Of a stretch of 64,000 bases of DNA, positions 25,446 through 40,000 are shown in pieces. Source of the DNA: Oscarella lobularis (Eukaryota; Porifera; Homoscleromorpha; Homosclerophorida; Oscarellidae); contig NC_089180.1 in the NCBI RefSeq assembly GCF_947507565.1, positions 186,001 to 250,000 on the forward strand, in the 5' to 3' direction. The position numbers and the translations under genes were made by a program. The first letter of the stretch is position 1, and every line of letters starts with the position of its first letter. The notes below the pieces were generated by a model, which was given only the letters and a program-made list of their open reading frames with translations, was not told where the DNA came from and ran no database searches.

Positions 25446-27605
25446 TTAATCCCACTCGTCCTCAGTTAAATTGGACGTCCCCGACGGATCGTCGTCATCA
25501 TCCACCTCGATCGCCACCCTACGAGCCAATATCAACGCTACATCGAGCGCACCAAACCCAGGCGGTCCGAACGTCTTCTTCTTACTGCCAGCGGAAGACT
25601 GATCGACCTTACGCAGTTCCTTACCGCGACGTATAGCCGCCATCAAATCGATCCGATTCACCCCGACTCCCGCGGATCCGCTACCGCTCGCTCGATGCGC
25701 CAACGACCCGCCACTAAAACTCGTGACGCTCACCGTCTGGACAACGGCGACGAGCGGCGGCGGCGGCGGCGGCGGCGACACGGGAGCCGTTTCGTCGATT
25801 TCGCACGATTCTCTATGCGAAACCAAAGACTTCTTCTGTGGCACGGCGTACGCGTCGACGTTAACTGATATCATCTGAGCAACGGGCGGCGGCGGCGGCG
25901 GCGGGGGAAAGTCCTCGCTGCCTTGACTTGAAGCCTTCCGTTGTTTGTTCCTCTTAGTGACGGCGGCGTACTTCACCGGCGCAGCTGGCTGTTCACTCAC
26001 TTTGCGTTGTGCCGCCGCCAATTGGCGATTGAATCTCCCGGAAAGAGGCGACCCTTTCAAGTTCTTCTTCTTATTAACGACTGCGTATTGGACAGGACTG
26101 CTCCTCGTTTCTTGGTGCTTGGGTCGACGATTTCGTGCTGGTGACGATTCTTTTTTCGACGACGTTCGCTCCTCTTTCACGCTGTTGAGCCGCGTAATAG
26201 AGAGATAGCTCGATTCCGCGAACGCCGACTCGACAGCCGCCACAGCCAAATTGATTTCATCTTGCAATTCCTTCCCTTTTGACGCTGGATCACTAGGCAC
26301 GGCGTATACGGCTTGAGACGCTGACGGCTGCGGCGGTGGAGGCGGTGGAGGCGGCGGCGGTGGAGGAGGAGGATCCGTAGGACCAGGCTCATACACAACC
26401 GTGTCTTTACTTGACACTGGTTGAGAGCCGGGACGCAGCTCTGAATCGAACACGCCCGTTAGCGCTGGCCGATCTTTCGGTGCCGCGTTGCGATGCGACT
26501 TCTTTCGACTGAAGAGTCGCGAAAGGATGCCGCCGCCGCCGCCGAACGATCGCTGCTTCTTTTTCTCTTTCAAACCACTCGCGACGCTGAGAGTGCAATA
26601 TTTGCCGTCTTCCAGGGACGGAAGATCGCTATCGCTACCCGTGTGAAAACCGGAATCGGCGCTCTTGGAATTGCGCGTCGACGACGACGGCGACGACTGT
26701 TGCGAGGAGAGTTCAATGCCTTTGCTTGCGTAGGTTCGCGTCTTCATGCGACGCACGTCCGTCTTCGACAGAGTCTTAGAGAAATTTGAAAAAGTCTTCG
26801 CCTTACGTTCACTCTAGAAAAAAAAAGGGTGCAATGATTAATTTTTTTGACGTCACATTTCTCATCTCCCACATTCGTCTTTGTCTTCGTTCTTTGCGGC
26901 ATCGCCTGTCGCTGGAGTTCGCCGCTGACCCACAGGTCGGCGAAGTATCCTGGATGCGTGTACTTCACCACGCAGTTGATTCCCTTTCCGTAGAAGACGT
27001 TGAATCGTTCTAAGCTAGGCGGCGGATCGATCTCGTCGAACGACTCCTTGATGATGTGAGGACGCGCGTCGGCGTTGAAGAGCTGTTGACAAGGCCTCTC
27101 TTGACTTGAAAAATGTTGAACGTTGAACAGCGACTCAACATTCATCGCTGAGAAAATAAAAAAATAAATGATAGTCAGCGGTTTTCGCAAATTAAAATTC
27201 GTTCACCTTTGTACGTAATTAATTAACAAATAGGCCCCCCCCCCCCCCCCCCCCACGCCCCCCCACAAAGCCATAACATTACATGATTACACACCGCGTG
27301 CGAGACTCTCGCAAATAGATACGCGCTCGCTCACCTTCTTCGCCGTCGAAGTTGTGTTTGCCGAGATGAGAGCGCAATTTGCCGATTCGAAGAGCGAGAT
27401 TACTCGTTCGTACGTTTATGGACTCCGCTTCCCACAGCAGCTCGCTGAAAAGATCCTCGCAAAGGCGCGAGAGATCGGCGAGCTGGCGTATTAGGCCGGC
27501 GAGCGAATTGGCGGCAACCGCTTCGAGTTCGTTGTGTCGTATGCGAGCGTCGAGCGGACGACGGCTCACAGCGACTGGATTGACCTTTCGCTTTACGAGC
27601 GGCAT
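25446..27605 (-). CDS. WASF: WAVE/SCAR actin-nucleation promoting factor
   Basis: Three exons (27335-27605, 26873-27147, 25446-26813) join in phase to give 637 residues. It begins MPLVKRKVNP and continues with NELEAVAANSLAGLIRQLA and LCEDLFSELLWEA, the SCAR/WAVE homology domain that packs into the WAVE regulatory complex. Exon 2 adds RPHIIKESFDEIDPPPSLER and YFADLW. Exon 3 holds a basic/Ser-rich linker, three long polyproline runs (profilin and SH3 sites), a WH2 actin-binding motif RIDLMAAIRRGKELRKV and an acidic tail ending LTEDEWD, whose tryptophan is the Arp2/3 contact. Rac-driven Arp2/3 activation at the cell cortex is the known family role. It lies just downstream of the cadherin gene on the same strand. 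Confidence is high because each WAVE hallmark is present in order. Confidence 0.95.
27235..27264. repeat. Poly-C tract in WAVE intron 1
   Basis: About twenty consecutive C, then a short break and seven more C. In the transcript, which is read from the minus strand, this is a G tract able to form a quadruplex. Confidence 0.9.
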
Positions 27606-28086
27606 TCCGTCGGGTGGGCGGAGAGATCGGGGTCTCTCGCGCGCGTGCTCCGAGGGTGGGAAGGTGTCACTGTATATATATAAAATATAAACCAACAATG
27701 CTTACAGAACTAAGGACGATCAGGAGTAGCAAATTCGATAATGCACCGAGAAGATTCTTACGTTGATTAGCAGCTTTTCTAGAACAGCCTCGTTCTCCTA
27801 ATCCATGTTTTGGAAGAAACCTACTGAATCGATTTAACGTGCGCTAATGCAGCAAAAGAAGAGCGTCAAATCAGAAACTGCGGTTCAAGTAATTGAAAAA
27901 TCATTTAAACGATCTTTATTACGTACTAGTAGCCATGAGAGGCAAATACTACATACAGTACTTTCCTTAGACTAAGAAAAAAGGTGGGAGTGCAAGAAGC
28001 AGCAAATGCTCAACACTGTTTTCGTGCAAAATAAAAGAAAACGCGTAAGAATTAAAGAACTACTAAGAAGAAAGTCCATGGTCTGT
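27606..28086. other. Spacer upstream of WAVE, downstream of cadherin
   Basis: About 480 bp lies between the WAVE start and the cadherin stop, both on the minus strand. It contains a TATA-rich stretch near 27666-27690 that would lie upstream of the WAVE ATG. No open frame with recognisable content was seen. Confidence 0.5.
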
Positions 28087-31000
28087 CTAACCTTCGGTTT
28101 CACCGTCATAAGCGCTTTCGTCATCGTAGTCGAGGTGCACCTGAGCAAGCGAACGAAAAGAAGGGTCGCACTTCAAAATGACGTCACAACCGTATGGCAA
28201 ATCACTGCCATCAATATCTTCGGCTTTTAGGGTGAACAGCGTGCTCAAACTTCCGGCTTTAGAAACGCCAGTGCCTTCGTTGGCAAAAACGAGAGCACTG
28301 TCACGCTGAGTGGCGTCCAGTTCACGAGTACGACGAAGAAGAACTGGACGACTGTTAATGGGATCATCTTCCTTCCATTCCCCATCGGGATACATTTTGG
28401 CAAACCACTTCTCTTTCTCTGACAGTGGGTCAACGGCGGGCGTATCTTCGCCGCCGCCTTCTTCTTCATAATGCATCACCGATTCTTCCGGTTTCATGAC
28501 GTTCATTTGAATGGGAACTTCGTTGACGTTTTTCGTCTTCAAGCGGCATCGAGGGTTCAAGAAACGGATAGAGCAAATGATGAGAGTAAGCAAAACTGTT
28601 ATGACAGTCAACGAAAAAGCGAAAGTAACAATACTTTCGAAAACAACTCTTCCCGTAAGAATATTAGGCAACTCGGTTGAGCAAAAACGGCCGGTGTACA
28701 GAGAAGGACAATAGCACTTCCTTTGCGCTTCACCGCACGTGGCCCCATTAAGACAAAGCGAACAATTGAATTTGGTACACCGACGAGTAAAACATTTTCC
28801 CACCTCTGACTGAAGGCAAACTTGATCAAATTCAGGACATGCGGCGGAGCAAAGGTTAGGACACTGACATCCTCTAGCGACGCCAGATGATGAGTAAGCA
28901 AAACCGACAACATTGTCTCCCGAAAAACTTAGAGCAGTGTCATCGAGTCGGAGATCTTTAACGCATCCAGTAAATCCTGGTACAGTTTTATTTTCCGTTC
29001 CTCCAATGACTAGTTGGTCAAAGTCAAATGATAAGTTTGGTCGAATACTTATGACTGACGAATGAATAAAGTCGCCATCAACAGTAACACTAATCGTCTT
29101 TCCAAATCGCCTGACCAAAATGCTATGATATTGGTCGTCCATCAAACTTTTCTTTACGATCGCTCGCTGCAACGTTTCTTTTTTATCAACGAACACGTGC
29201 CTCAGATGTCCGCCAGCAAGTTCCAACACACTGCTACTGCTTTCGTTTAGAGTGCCCATAGATAGAAGAAACCCTTCGGGCCCTCTCAAACGAACGAGAA
29301 ATTCTAGGGAAGCCCATACATGCAACTTTTGACGTTGAAGAACGTAGCGAATAGAATCTGAGCTAGAAAGCGTAACTGCAATCGCATCTAAAAAGAACAA
29401 AATTGCCTGCACAGCCCCTTGGACTTCAACGTTTAATTAAGAGTTACCTTTTTCGCAACGATATCCCGCCGATCCAAGAGGACAAGTGCACTTATAACCG
29501 CTGTAGTTTTCCACGCAGAGAGAAGGGTTAATGCAGGAATCATTTTGGCAGCTTGTCATTTCAGCACAATTGTTCGCTGTTCCATTGTTGAGAACGTAAT
29601 TAGCCAAATCGAAAAGGTGGCCGTTGATTTGCACGTCACGAATGCAGCCTTCAAAAGACTCCTCAGGACGACCAGGAGCCGAGCCGAAATAGAAAGGCAA
29701 ACCAAGATTCAAATATCGCTGATTGCCTTGAGATAATCCACCGCTTGCCTGACACATTTCGTAAGTACCACTTTCTGTAACGGCACAATGATCAACTGCA
29801 ACCAAAACATTGTCTCCAGCCAACTTGACCAAAACTGTATGCCATTTTCCATCGTCGACTCTCGGGCTGCCGACGACAAATCGCTTTGAACCATCTCCAA
29901 AGTTTAGTAAGACAGTCACTTGTCCGTGAACTAACTCGAGAGAAATGACGTCTTCACTGCGACCTCGGTTCAACTGCGCATTGTAGAAGACAAGCCCACC
30001 GCTGACAACTGTGGAAACTTGCAAAGACACAGACCAGCTTGAAGAAACGCGAAGGGAAGAGAAGGCTCGATAAGAGCCGCGCTTGATGTTTATACCACGT
30101 AGCTCGCATTTTGGCCCCTCGAAACCGTAGGGGCAAGAGCAGCGTCCATTTGAATCGCAAATTCCGCCATAATAGCAGTGACAAGGTGGCTGACGACTCT
30201 TACAGGTGGTCAACATGTTATCCACACAAGAGTCGTTCGACGCATCGACATGAACGTCGCAGTTAAAACCGGTTAGGCCAGTCGGACAAAAGATCTCACA
30301 AAAGCGGCCGCCGACAGACGTAGGACATGAACAAGTAAATGAATTGATATAAGAATGGCACGTTCCTCCATTCTTACACGGTGTCGACTGGCAGTAATTA
30401 AACGCAAGATCGCACGTCTCTCCATAAAATCCGGGCGAGCACTCGCAAGAGAACGATTCGTTTGCTATGGAAACGCAGAAACCGCCGTGCAGACAGGGAT
30501 TCGACGAGCACGCAGAATCACCACTACCAATACGCTCACACAATTTACCCTGGAAACCGGATCTGCACGTGCACGTATATCCATCCCTCCCGGACGTGCA
30601 GGAGCTACCAGGACGGCAGGGCATTGACGCACAGTGATCCGGAGACCTCACTGGGTATTCGCACTGTTCCCCATAATAGAGAGGAGAGCAGGTGCAGTTG
30701 TAGACGCGCTGGGCTCCTCCTGATCCATCTGTTTCACGGCACACTCCGTCATTGTGACAGGGATTGGATTGGCACAAAGGTGGTGCGATTTCGCAATGTA
30801 CTCCGGTAAATCCACTTTCACATTCGCACGCATAAAGGCCAAGACGTCCACGGAGACACGTACCTCCATTCAAACAGGGAAGAATGTCGCACGGATCTTT
30901 TTCCCACATGCAATCGCTATTCTCGAAATCAGGCGAGCCAAAAAAGCCGGATTCGCATTTGCAGCCAAAATTCCCTGTCGGCAAGTTCCGGCACGAGCCT

Positions 31001-34000
31001 CCGCGTCGGCACGGATTTGAAGTGCAAGGACGGATATCCGCCGTCGTCTTGCCGCACCTTTTGCCGGTAAAACCCAGAAGGCACGTGCAGGTAAAATTAA
31101 AACGTCCAGCTGTGCAAACGCCGCCATTAAGGCAGAAACGACCGGCACAATTGTCGACAGGATGGAACACCGATATTTCGCATCTGTCACCCACGTACGA
31201 GTTGGGGCACAAGCACGTGTAGCCACGTGATGTTGTTATATCGTTTCGACACGTACCACCGTTTTCACAAGGCATCGACAACTCGCATATGTCACCGATG
31301 TTCTCGCAAAGGCGACCTGACGCTCTGTGCGGACATTGACAAACAAAGTTCTGTAGCTTGTCAATGCAAGTGCCGCCGTTTTGACACGGGGACGAAAAAC
31401 AGTCGTCAATATCCGTTTCGCAAAGACTTCCCGTTGAACCGGGCTTGCAGAGACAAGCGAACGAAAGGCTGACAACCGGTTGAAGAAATGAAGATGACGA
31501 CGTCTCGACCACCGACAATTGATTGACATCTATAGACGCGATGCTGATGCACTCAGCCAGATTCTTGCACGGTTCCTCTGCGCATAAATCAACCGGCAGA
31601 GACGTTAAAGCAAGAGGCAGAAATCTTTCCAACGAGAGACTGAGCCTTGCAAGAAGCATGTCCTTTGACCAATTATCAACGGCCATAGAAACGTACGATG
31701 AATCACCACGATTAGACTCTTGAACACTGACTAGGCGCAGACTCTTTCGGCTTATCTCTAATCCACGAGCAAAAGAATCGATTATGTTGCTGTATCCCGC
31801 GTCAACAAGATTATCGACAGTGTCATTCAGTTCAATCACAACAACGTTGTCTAAGTCATTCTCTCGAATAAAGTGAGTTCGTACAGAAACAGCGCAAGCA
31901 ACGTAAGGATGAATTCCATCTGTAGCAGAAACTTGTAATTCAGCCGAAAAGCCCTCTTCAAGTTTAGAAGATAAGAGTAGCACGCTGCAATTCAAATCAA
32001 CTGAAACCCTGCTGAAATTCGTGCTTAGAACGTCTTTACATCTAAACGAGTCTCCGACGTCAGGATCTCCCGCATTTATATTGGAAATCAGCATTCCTTT
32101 CTCTAATCCGCTCCTGTTGTAAGTGCTTACAATATCGACATCTTTCCTACCGCCTTGGCTTGGATTATCGTTCTCATCTAAGACAGTTACAAAAATTGTC
32201 GCCTCTTTCGAGAGAGACGGACTTCCTCCGTCGACTGCTAAAACGGTCACTTCGTAAAAGGGAATCACTTCTCGGTCGAAAACAGAATCAGCAAAAAAGC
32301 CTCCAGTCACAGAATCCAAACGAAATAGAGACGTCTTTGACAGCATAACGTAGTGAACAATGCCTCCGTTGCCGCTATCGTAATCAACCGCATTCACAGT
32401 AACCAAAGGTTGGGATTCGGTCGTGTAGAGAATATTTTCTTTAACGGAAACTTGATAGCTCTGGCTCTCAAAAACGGGCTCGTTATCGTTGACATCGGTC
32501 ACCTCAATGAGAACTTGAGCGAAGCCAGTGAGTTGATTGTGCAAACCGTCATCAATTGCTTCCACCGTCAAATTAATAAAACGCCCCTCTTCGTAATCAA
32601 GAGAGGCAGTGAGATAAAGGCGACCGTCCTGTGGCCCGATAGAAAATCTGCCATATGAATCAATTAAACGAAACTGAAATTCCGCGTTTCGTCCACGATC
32701 ATTGTCCGTTGCGTTCACAGTCAAAAAACTAGTAAACAAAAGAGCGTTTTCCGGCAAAGCGATGCGATAGGTTGACATAGAAAATACAGGAGGATGGTCA
32801 TTGACGTCGAGAATGTCAACAATAAGAACACCGTCTCCTACCAGCGCTGGATCACCGCCGTCGACTAATCCAATTTCCAAACGGTACCGAAATGGGAAAG
32901 GAGGTATTCTCTTTGCTACAGTGATAACACCGTTGTCCATGGAAAAGACTTGATCGTCATTACCAAAGTCAAGCCAATAGCGTATGCGACCGTTAGCCCC
33001 TTCATCGTCGTCGCTAGCGCTCAGAGCCAGCACCGTCGAGCCTATGGGCGCATCATCGTAGATACTGCGTTGCATGTAATAACTGTCGAAATGAGGAGCA
33101 TTGTCGTTGACGTCATGAACGACAATCGTAACCATCGTTTCAGAAAAATACGATGGCGTGCCTCCGTCATTGGCTCGGATAATTGCGTTGTAGCGAGACA
33201 CCGATTCACGATCGAGAGAACCGCTTACGAATATCCAACCACTTGTCTCATTAACGTAAAACTTGCGGCTCTCGACGAGAAATCCGTCAAAGTCGTTACC
33301 CTCAACAACATAAAGGGAATACGTCAACTTGCTGTTCAAGCCAACGTCAACATCGTTTGCTGTATATCGCCCAACGCGAGTCCCAATACGTGCATTCTCC
33401 ATGATATGAGCAAAACTGTGGGTGTTGCCAAAAGTGGGAGCGTTATCGTTTACGTCAAGAACCTCGACGATAACAGTTGCGTATCCTTCGTGACCTGCGC
33501 TGTCTCTTGCTGCAGCGGTGAAAACAAAACGTTCCCTCGTTTCTCGATCAAGCGTTTGTTGGGTCATCAAAAAACCCAAAGTAGAATTGATCATAAAGTA
33601 ACTCGAACTTAAACCGTCGTCGACAAGGCTGTAGGAGATAGAGTCGCCTAAGAGGTCCGGGTCAAAGGCGCTTAGCCGATAAAACGACGTTCCTAGACTT
33701 GCGTCTTCCTTTACGCGAATCTTATACGATGCATTAGAAAACACTGGTGCTTCATCGTTGACATCAAGAATCGTAACGTTGATAAATGCCGTACTTTGAA
33801 AGAGACCGTCGCTAACGTTGATTTGCAGACGATAGAAAGGAATGCTTTCATAATCCAATTTCGTCTGCAAAAGAAGTTTTCCACGTTCGGAAGATAATGT
33901 AAAGGCATAGCCCGTGTTCCCTTTTGTGAGGATGTATCGAAAATCTGAAAATTCGTCGCTGTCTTCGACCAGTAATTTGACCGGAAGAGTATAAGGCGCA

Positions 34001-37000
34001 ATCACATTCTCCTTCAAAACAACGGCGTATTCGCTTGGATTAAAACGAGGGACATTGTCGTTGACATCAGTCACATTAATGAAAACGAGTATTGACGAAT
34101 TCCTCGAAGGCGAACCGTGATCGCTTGCTATGACGTAGAAGGAAATTTGCGGAGGGGGTAAAGAGAAGAACTCCCGATCAAACTCTAACATCGCAGAAAT
34201 ACTTCCGGTAACGTTATCGATAGAAAATAATTGAGAGTCGTCAATAGCATAGGATATTCTTGCATTTGAATCAACGTCCTTGTCCGTCGCAAGAACTTGA
34301 CCAACTATCGTTCCAACTGCACTATTCTCCGGAATGCGAAAACTGTACCGCGGTTCTTGAAACCGGGGGCTACAATCATTGACGTCGATAACGGTCACAC
34401 GTAAAACGGCGTAGGTAGGAGCAAAAGGATTCGAAGCTTCGATAATAACATTAATCTCCGGCACAGTCTCGCGATCGAGCAGAGAAGTCGTCCTGACAAC
34501 GCCCGAAACATTCCCAATGTCGAATCTTCTCGGACCATTCCAACTGGCAAGTCCTCCTTCAATAGCGCGATAGACAACAGGCGCAGTTTCGTGCAAAGTC
34601 GTGTTCATACGAATGACAACCGTACCCACTGGGACGTCTTCTCGAACGCTGATGTCGTAGTAGAAACGATCAAATTCGGCTACTGTGCTGAGGGCATCAA
34701 CGACATTGACGGTAACGTCGACAGTCGACGAAAGCGACGGTTGGCCGTGATCGGTTGCCCGCACTTGAAAGAAATACCGATTCTTCACTTTGGCGTCCAA
34801 TATATAGAACGACAGTTGCACCCTTCCGCTATCGGGGTACACAAAAAACGCCGAATTTTTGGGCAGAACGTCGTAACGAATCTCCGCGTTCGATCCCTCG
34901 TCTTCGTCAACAGCACTGACGCGCAAAACAACATCGTTAAGGTCGATAGAATCTTTAACTGTCACTTGATAGGAAGGAAGACTGAAACGAGGAGCGTGGT
35001 TATTGATGTCTGTAAGAGTGACTTCGAGGGAACAAAAGGCGCTCCGACCTCCACCGTCGTAAGCGCGAATGACTTCGGGGGGCAATCGGTTGGGCGGAAT
35101 CAACAAATCCGACCCCGAAACGTTCGTGTACACATCTCCAGTTTGATTATCAACGGCAAATTTTCCACCTTCCCTCTCCATTACGTAGTTGACTACACCG
35201 TGGTGGAAGTAATCGGGATCGACTGCGGTAACTCGTGTCACAAACGTGCCAAGGGGAGATCCTTCTGGTACGGAGCCCCTGCACGGACCCGGCGGAACAA
35301 ACGAAGGATTGTGAGCATTAACGTTGCCGACATATACATCAACAATTGCGTCGTCGCGAAAATCTCCGTCGAAAACTTGAACGTCCAAAAGGTAACGGCC
35401 ACTTTGACTTGCACGATTCAAAGTCAATGCACCAGTAAGACGATCCAATGCAAAGACGTTCTGATCGTTTCCATGGTCTATGGAATAAACAAGCGGTGAT
35501 AGATGGTCCTTGTCACTCGCCAACACTTGTCCAACAAGGGTCCCTTTCGGAGCCGAGTCACTAACGAGAAATCGATAACGGTCGTCAACAAAACGAGGAA
35601 CGACGTCATTAGCATTTGCCACATCCACATAGACTTTGACATCGATGTATTGCGTTGGCCTGCCGAGATCGCGTATGACGACGTCAAACGCATACATACT
35701 TGTTTCCTCGTAATCTAGGCGCTTTTTCAAGAAAAGGAATCCTTTGGTCGGATGTAAAGAAAACTTGTCGTCGTACATCTCGGTGACTTTCATAAAGACG
35801 AGTTGTCCGTTCGTTCCTTTGTCAGCATCGTAGGCGGCTATGCTGGTCAGTCTACCGGGCTTCGTCCTTTCATCTACAGTAACCCGTAGACTATTAGCAG
35901 TCGCGCTCGAAGTAAGAGTGGGAGCGTTATCATTAGCGTCTTGCACAACAATGGTCACATCAACCTCGACGAAGTCAGCGTCGCAAGAGAAGCAAGCATT
36001 GTCGTGAAGGCGAACTACGAGAACGTACTCCCTCAATCTTTCGTAATCAAGAGGAGCATCGACCGTAATTAATCCAAAGAAAGAATCCACATGAAACGCT
36101 CCACCAAGGTTTCCATCGACAAAAAAATAATCCAGATCTGATACTGGATCGCCGTTAAAAGCAAAGCCTCGAACGCGACCAACTGGAGTTCCCACAGGCG
36201 ACGATTCTGATACAGCAAACTTGTAGTTTGAGTGCTCAAAGAAAGGCTTTTTAACAACGTCATCCACTATGAATAAAGTCAAGAAAGCTGTCGTCTTTAG
36301 ACCTCCGGAATCACTGACTTGAATAGTCAAGTTGTAGGCGTCCAACATATTCGAGTTGGAGGCACGTGTTAAAACGATATTTCCCGAGTTTTCAATCAGA
36401 AAAGGATACGAAAGCGGAAGATAAGAGTAGGAGCCGCCACCGACTTGTAAAATGTCCTTCCCATCCGGGATCACATTCCATGATTCACCGTCCTCAGCGT
36501 CGATGGCCAGTACAGTGTATACTATCGATCCTTGACGTAAGTTTTTACGAAGATATCCAGTCATTGGTAGTCGTTCCAAAAACTGAGGATAATTGTCATT
36601 GACGTCTGTAACGTTTACTTGAAAGGTCGTCGTAGCACGACGAATGGGATGAGTAAAGTTAGGGTAAGCAGCTTCAACTGTCAGAATGTACGAATCTTGA
36701 AATTCTCGGTCAAGAGGCGCAGCAAGCACGAGATTTCCTTCATCAGTAACGTTGAAGTCGGTAAAACGAGGTTTTACTTGAAACAACACGTTAACAAAGG
36801 CTGACTCGAATATGGTTCCAACAGGACTTGATCCTATCGGCGTATCTTCTCGAATCGCGATGCCGCTCTCCAACGAACGAACAAAGCGAAACAATGATGA
36901 AACTCTGACAAAAACGAGCGTATACTCCACGTGAAAGCCGTCATTGACTTGAACCCGAAGGCGATAAACTGAATCCCCTAAGCCGGACGACCGAGCGACT

Positions 37001-40000
37001 ACGACATGTCCACTGGTACTATTTATTCGAAAGTGCCTTCCGTCGTCTCCCGAGTGTATGGAATAACTCAAGGGATACACTCCCCACGCAGTCACTCGTA
37101 CCACTTCAACATCGCCAGGTGCAACAATGCTGGCGCGGTAAACGCTACGAAGAAAGCGGGGACGAACGGATCGAATAACTCTAATGTAAACGACAGCTGG
37201 ATAAAGAGCGGTGAAAGAAGGAGAGCCAAGATCCCGTGCTTGAACTGCAATTTCAAGAACGCGAGCGTCACGAAAATTGAGCACAGAAGCTTGAAGTGTA
37301 AGTTGTCCCGTTATTGAATCGATAGAAAACATGGAGGCATCGTAGTCATCGGTGATAAAGTATCGCACCTCGCCATTCAAACCGGAATCACGATCGCGAG
37401 CGACAACAGACCACAATTTCACTCCGATAGAAGCTTCTGAAGGAACTCTCCAAGCTGTGACTTCGTCTCGAAATTCTGGAGCATTGTCATTGACGTCTAG
37501 TAGAGATACGATAAGACGAGCTGTCGTACGTCTATGAAAGGCATCCACTGCGTAAAAACGAAAGACGAGATTTTTCTCCTGCTCGTAGTCAAGCGTTGTT
37601 GTCGTGGCAACAAGTCCAGTAGCGGAATTAATCGAAAAATTCATGGAATGTCCGTGAAAAGTGATTCGATACGGACTGACGACGCGAGGGGCAACCACTG
37701 TCCTTCCAACAACATTCGTTTCAACCATCGTAACACGATATACATCCTGCGTAAAACGCGGGGGATGACCATCTATTGCATCATCCATCACCCGAACGTG
37801 CAGCGTGCTTGACCCCGTCATAACAGTCGATCCATTGTCGCTCGCCTTGATGACCAAAGAGTAGAAAGTGACATTTTCAAAGCGCAACGGTGAAATCAAG
37901 CGGATGACACCGCTCGACTGACCGATTGAAAAAACTCTCCCAACTTGGTCGAAATTGGAAATTGCATACGTTATATTACTATTACTTCCAGGCTCATCTT
38001 CATCCGAAGCTTGGACAGCAAATATAGGCGTTCCAACAGCGACACTTTCTCTTATGTTCACTTTATAAAAAGACGAGGCAAAAACGGGAGGATGATCGTT
38101 CGCATCTGTGACGCGAATGTGAACTTGGACGTAATTTGCTTTCGATGGAGAGCCGCCGTCTTCAGCCTTGATAACGATCGAATAATGCGACCGCATTTCC
38201 CTGTCGAGACGAGAAAGCAAAACAACTGAACCGTTGGACAGTACTCCAAAAAAGGAAGGCCGTGGATAATTTTCCAATTTCAGACTATATTTCACAGCTC
38301 CATTCAATTTTTCATCAGGATCGTTGGCATGAACTGAAACGACTATTGATCCAGGTGAAGCAGATTCGATTACGTCGACCAAATAGAGGCTTTGCTCAAA
38401 CACTGGGAAGTTATCATTGACGTCGATCAAAGTCACACAAACAGACGTAGTGGCCATAGACCAACTGCCGCTTGACGAGGCAAACAAATCGATTAAAAGA
38501 GTCCCGTTACCAACGAGAGATTCTCTATCCAATTGGGAGGACACCGAAACAAAACCTGTAAGAGGATCGACTCGAAACAAATGACTGGACGTCGAGTAGA
38601 CAACGTCTGACGGCGAAGAAAGCTGACTAATAGCCGTCACGTTAACGACAAAGGTCCCAATATCAACGTCCTCCCTCAAGGTCGCGTGATAACGAGACGA
38701 AAGGAAGAGAGGTGGGGGATCGTAGCGATTGACGACACGCACTTGAACGGGCAAAAGAGACCGACGTGGATGCGAGCCCCTATCCGTAGCAACGACAGTG
38801 AACAAGTGAACGTCTGAAAGTTCGTAATTAATCGGCTTCTCGATGGTGATCCGCCCAGACATTGAATCGATGGCGAAAATACCCTTATCGTTGTCTCGTA
38901 TTGAGTAAAAGACTTTCCCATCTCTTCCTACATCGGGATCGTAAGCTTTAACCCAAGCAACAAAACTTCCCATTGGGCTGTTTTCGTCCATAGAAACTCT
39001 CAGAGGTAAACTCTGCGAAAATGAAGGAGAATGTCGATTGACAGAAAAAATATTGATGGAATACGTGATTTCGTCGGAAAGAGAAGGAAACACATCTGTC
39101 AGGACTCTGACGAGAAGCGGATACCGTCCGACACTGACACTTTTAACCAAAGTCACGTGTCCAGTAGTACGATTGACGACGAAACTCCTGTTAAAATCCC
39201 TTCCATGTATAAAATAACGTAACGGTGTTGGGATGACTGAACGTGCTTGTCTCCACGGTTGAATTACAAAGGGTAGGAGCTTGTCTTCAGCAACATCAAT
39301 AGAGATTACTTTGAGCGGACCAAACGAAGGTATTTTGGTCCGGTTTGTCGCGACGGAAAGATGAAGGCAGCCAACGACTTTTCGAGAGCGATTGAACGGA
39401 TTCTCCGCAACAACGTCGAGAACAGCAAAGGAGGCCGGAAACGCTCTGGCTAAAGATAGTTCTCCAGTAATACTGTTAATTGAAAAGTAGAGAGACGACT
39501 GCAGGCTTTGATCATTTATCGGACCATGTAGCCACCAGGAATGAAAGTATGGTAACATTCGGTACTCAACCGCAGCATTTGTCCCGGAATCGGCGTCCAC
39601 AGCGTAAACGGTTGCGATAGTGTTGTTGACAAGCATTACAGAGCGACTGCGAAGAGTGACATAGTATGGACTTTCGTCAAACATGGGCAAATTGTCGTCA
39701 ACGTCGACGAGTGTCACAGTTAACGTAGTCACGCTGAATAGGTAACGACGTTGAGCTCCACGGTATTCCGCCTGAACGTATAAGACATACTGGCGATTAG
39801 CCTCATAGTCGAGTTGTCCGCATTTCGACACATTGCCAGTTAACGAGTCAATGTAAAAGGCTCTAGCTTTCGGATCGATCCAAACTAGGTTGTAAATAAC
39901 AGGCATGTAGCCACGAGCACGAATTTGAACAAAGGCTTCGTGATCGTTTAGATCTTCTCGAATAGTAACAGCGTAAGACGACTGAGAGAACTGCGGTCTT

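Noticed and set aside
34591-35499. 302-codon plus-strand frame inside the cadherin exon
   Set aside because: It is antisense to a strongly supported cadherin coding frame and shows no domain. Several similar shadow frames (for example 32950-33612) were dropped for the same reason.
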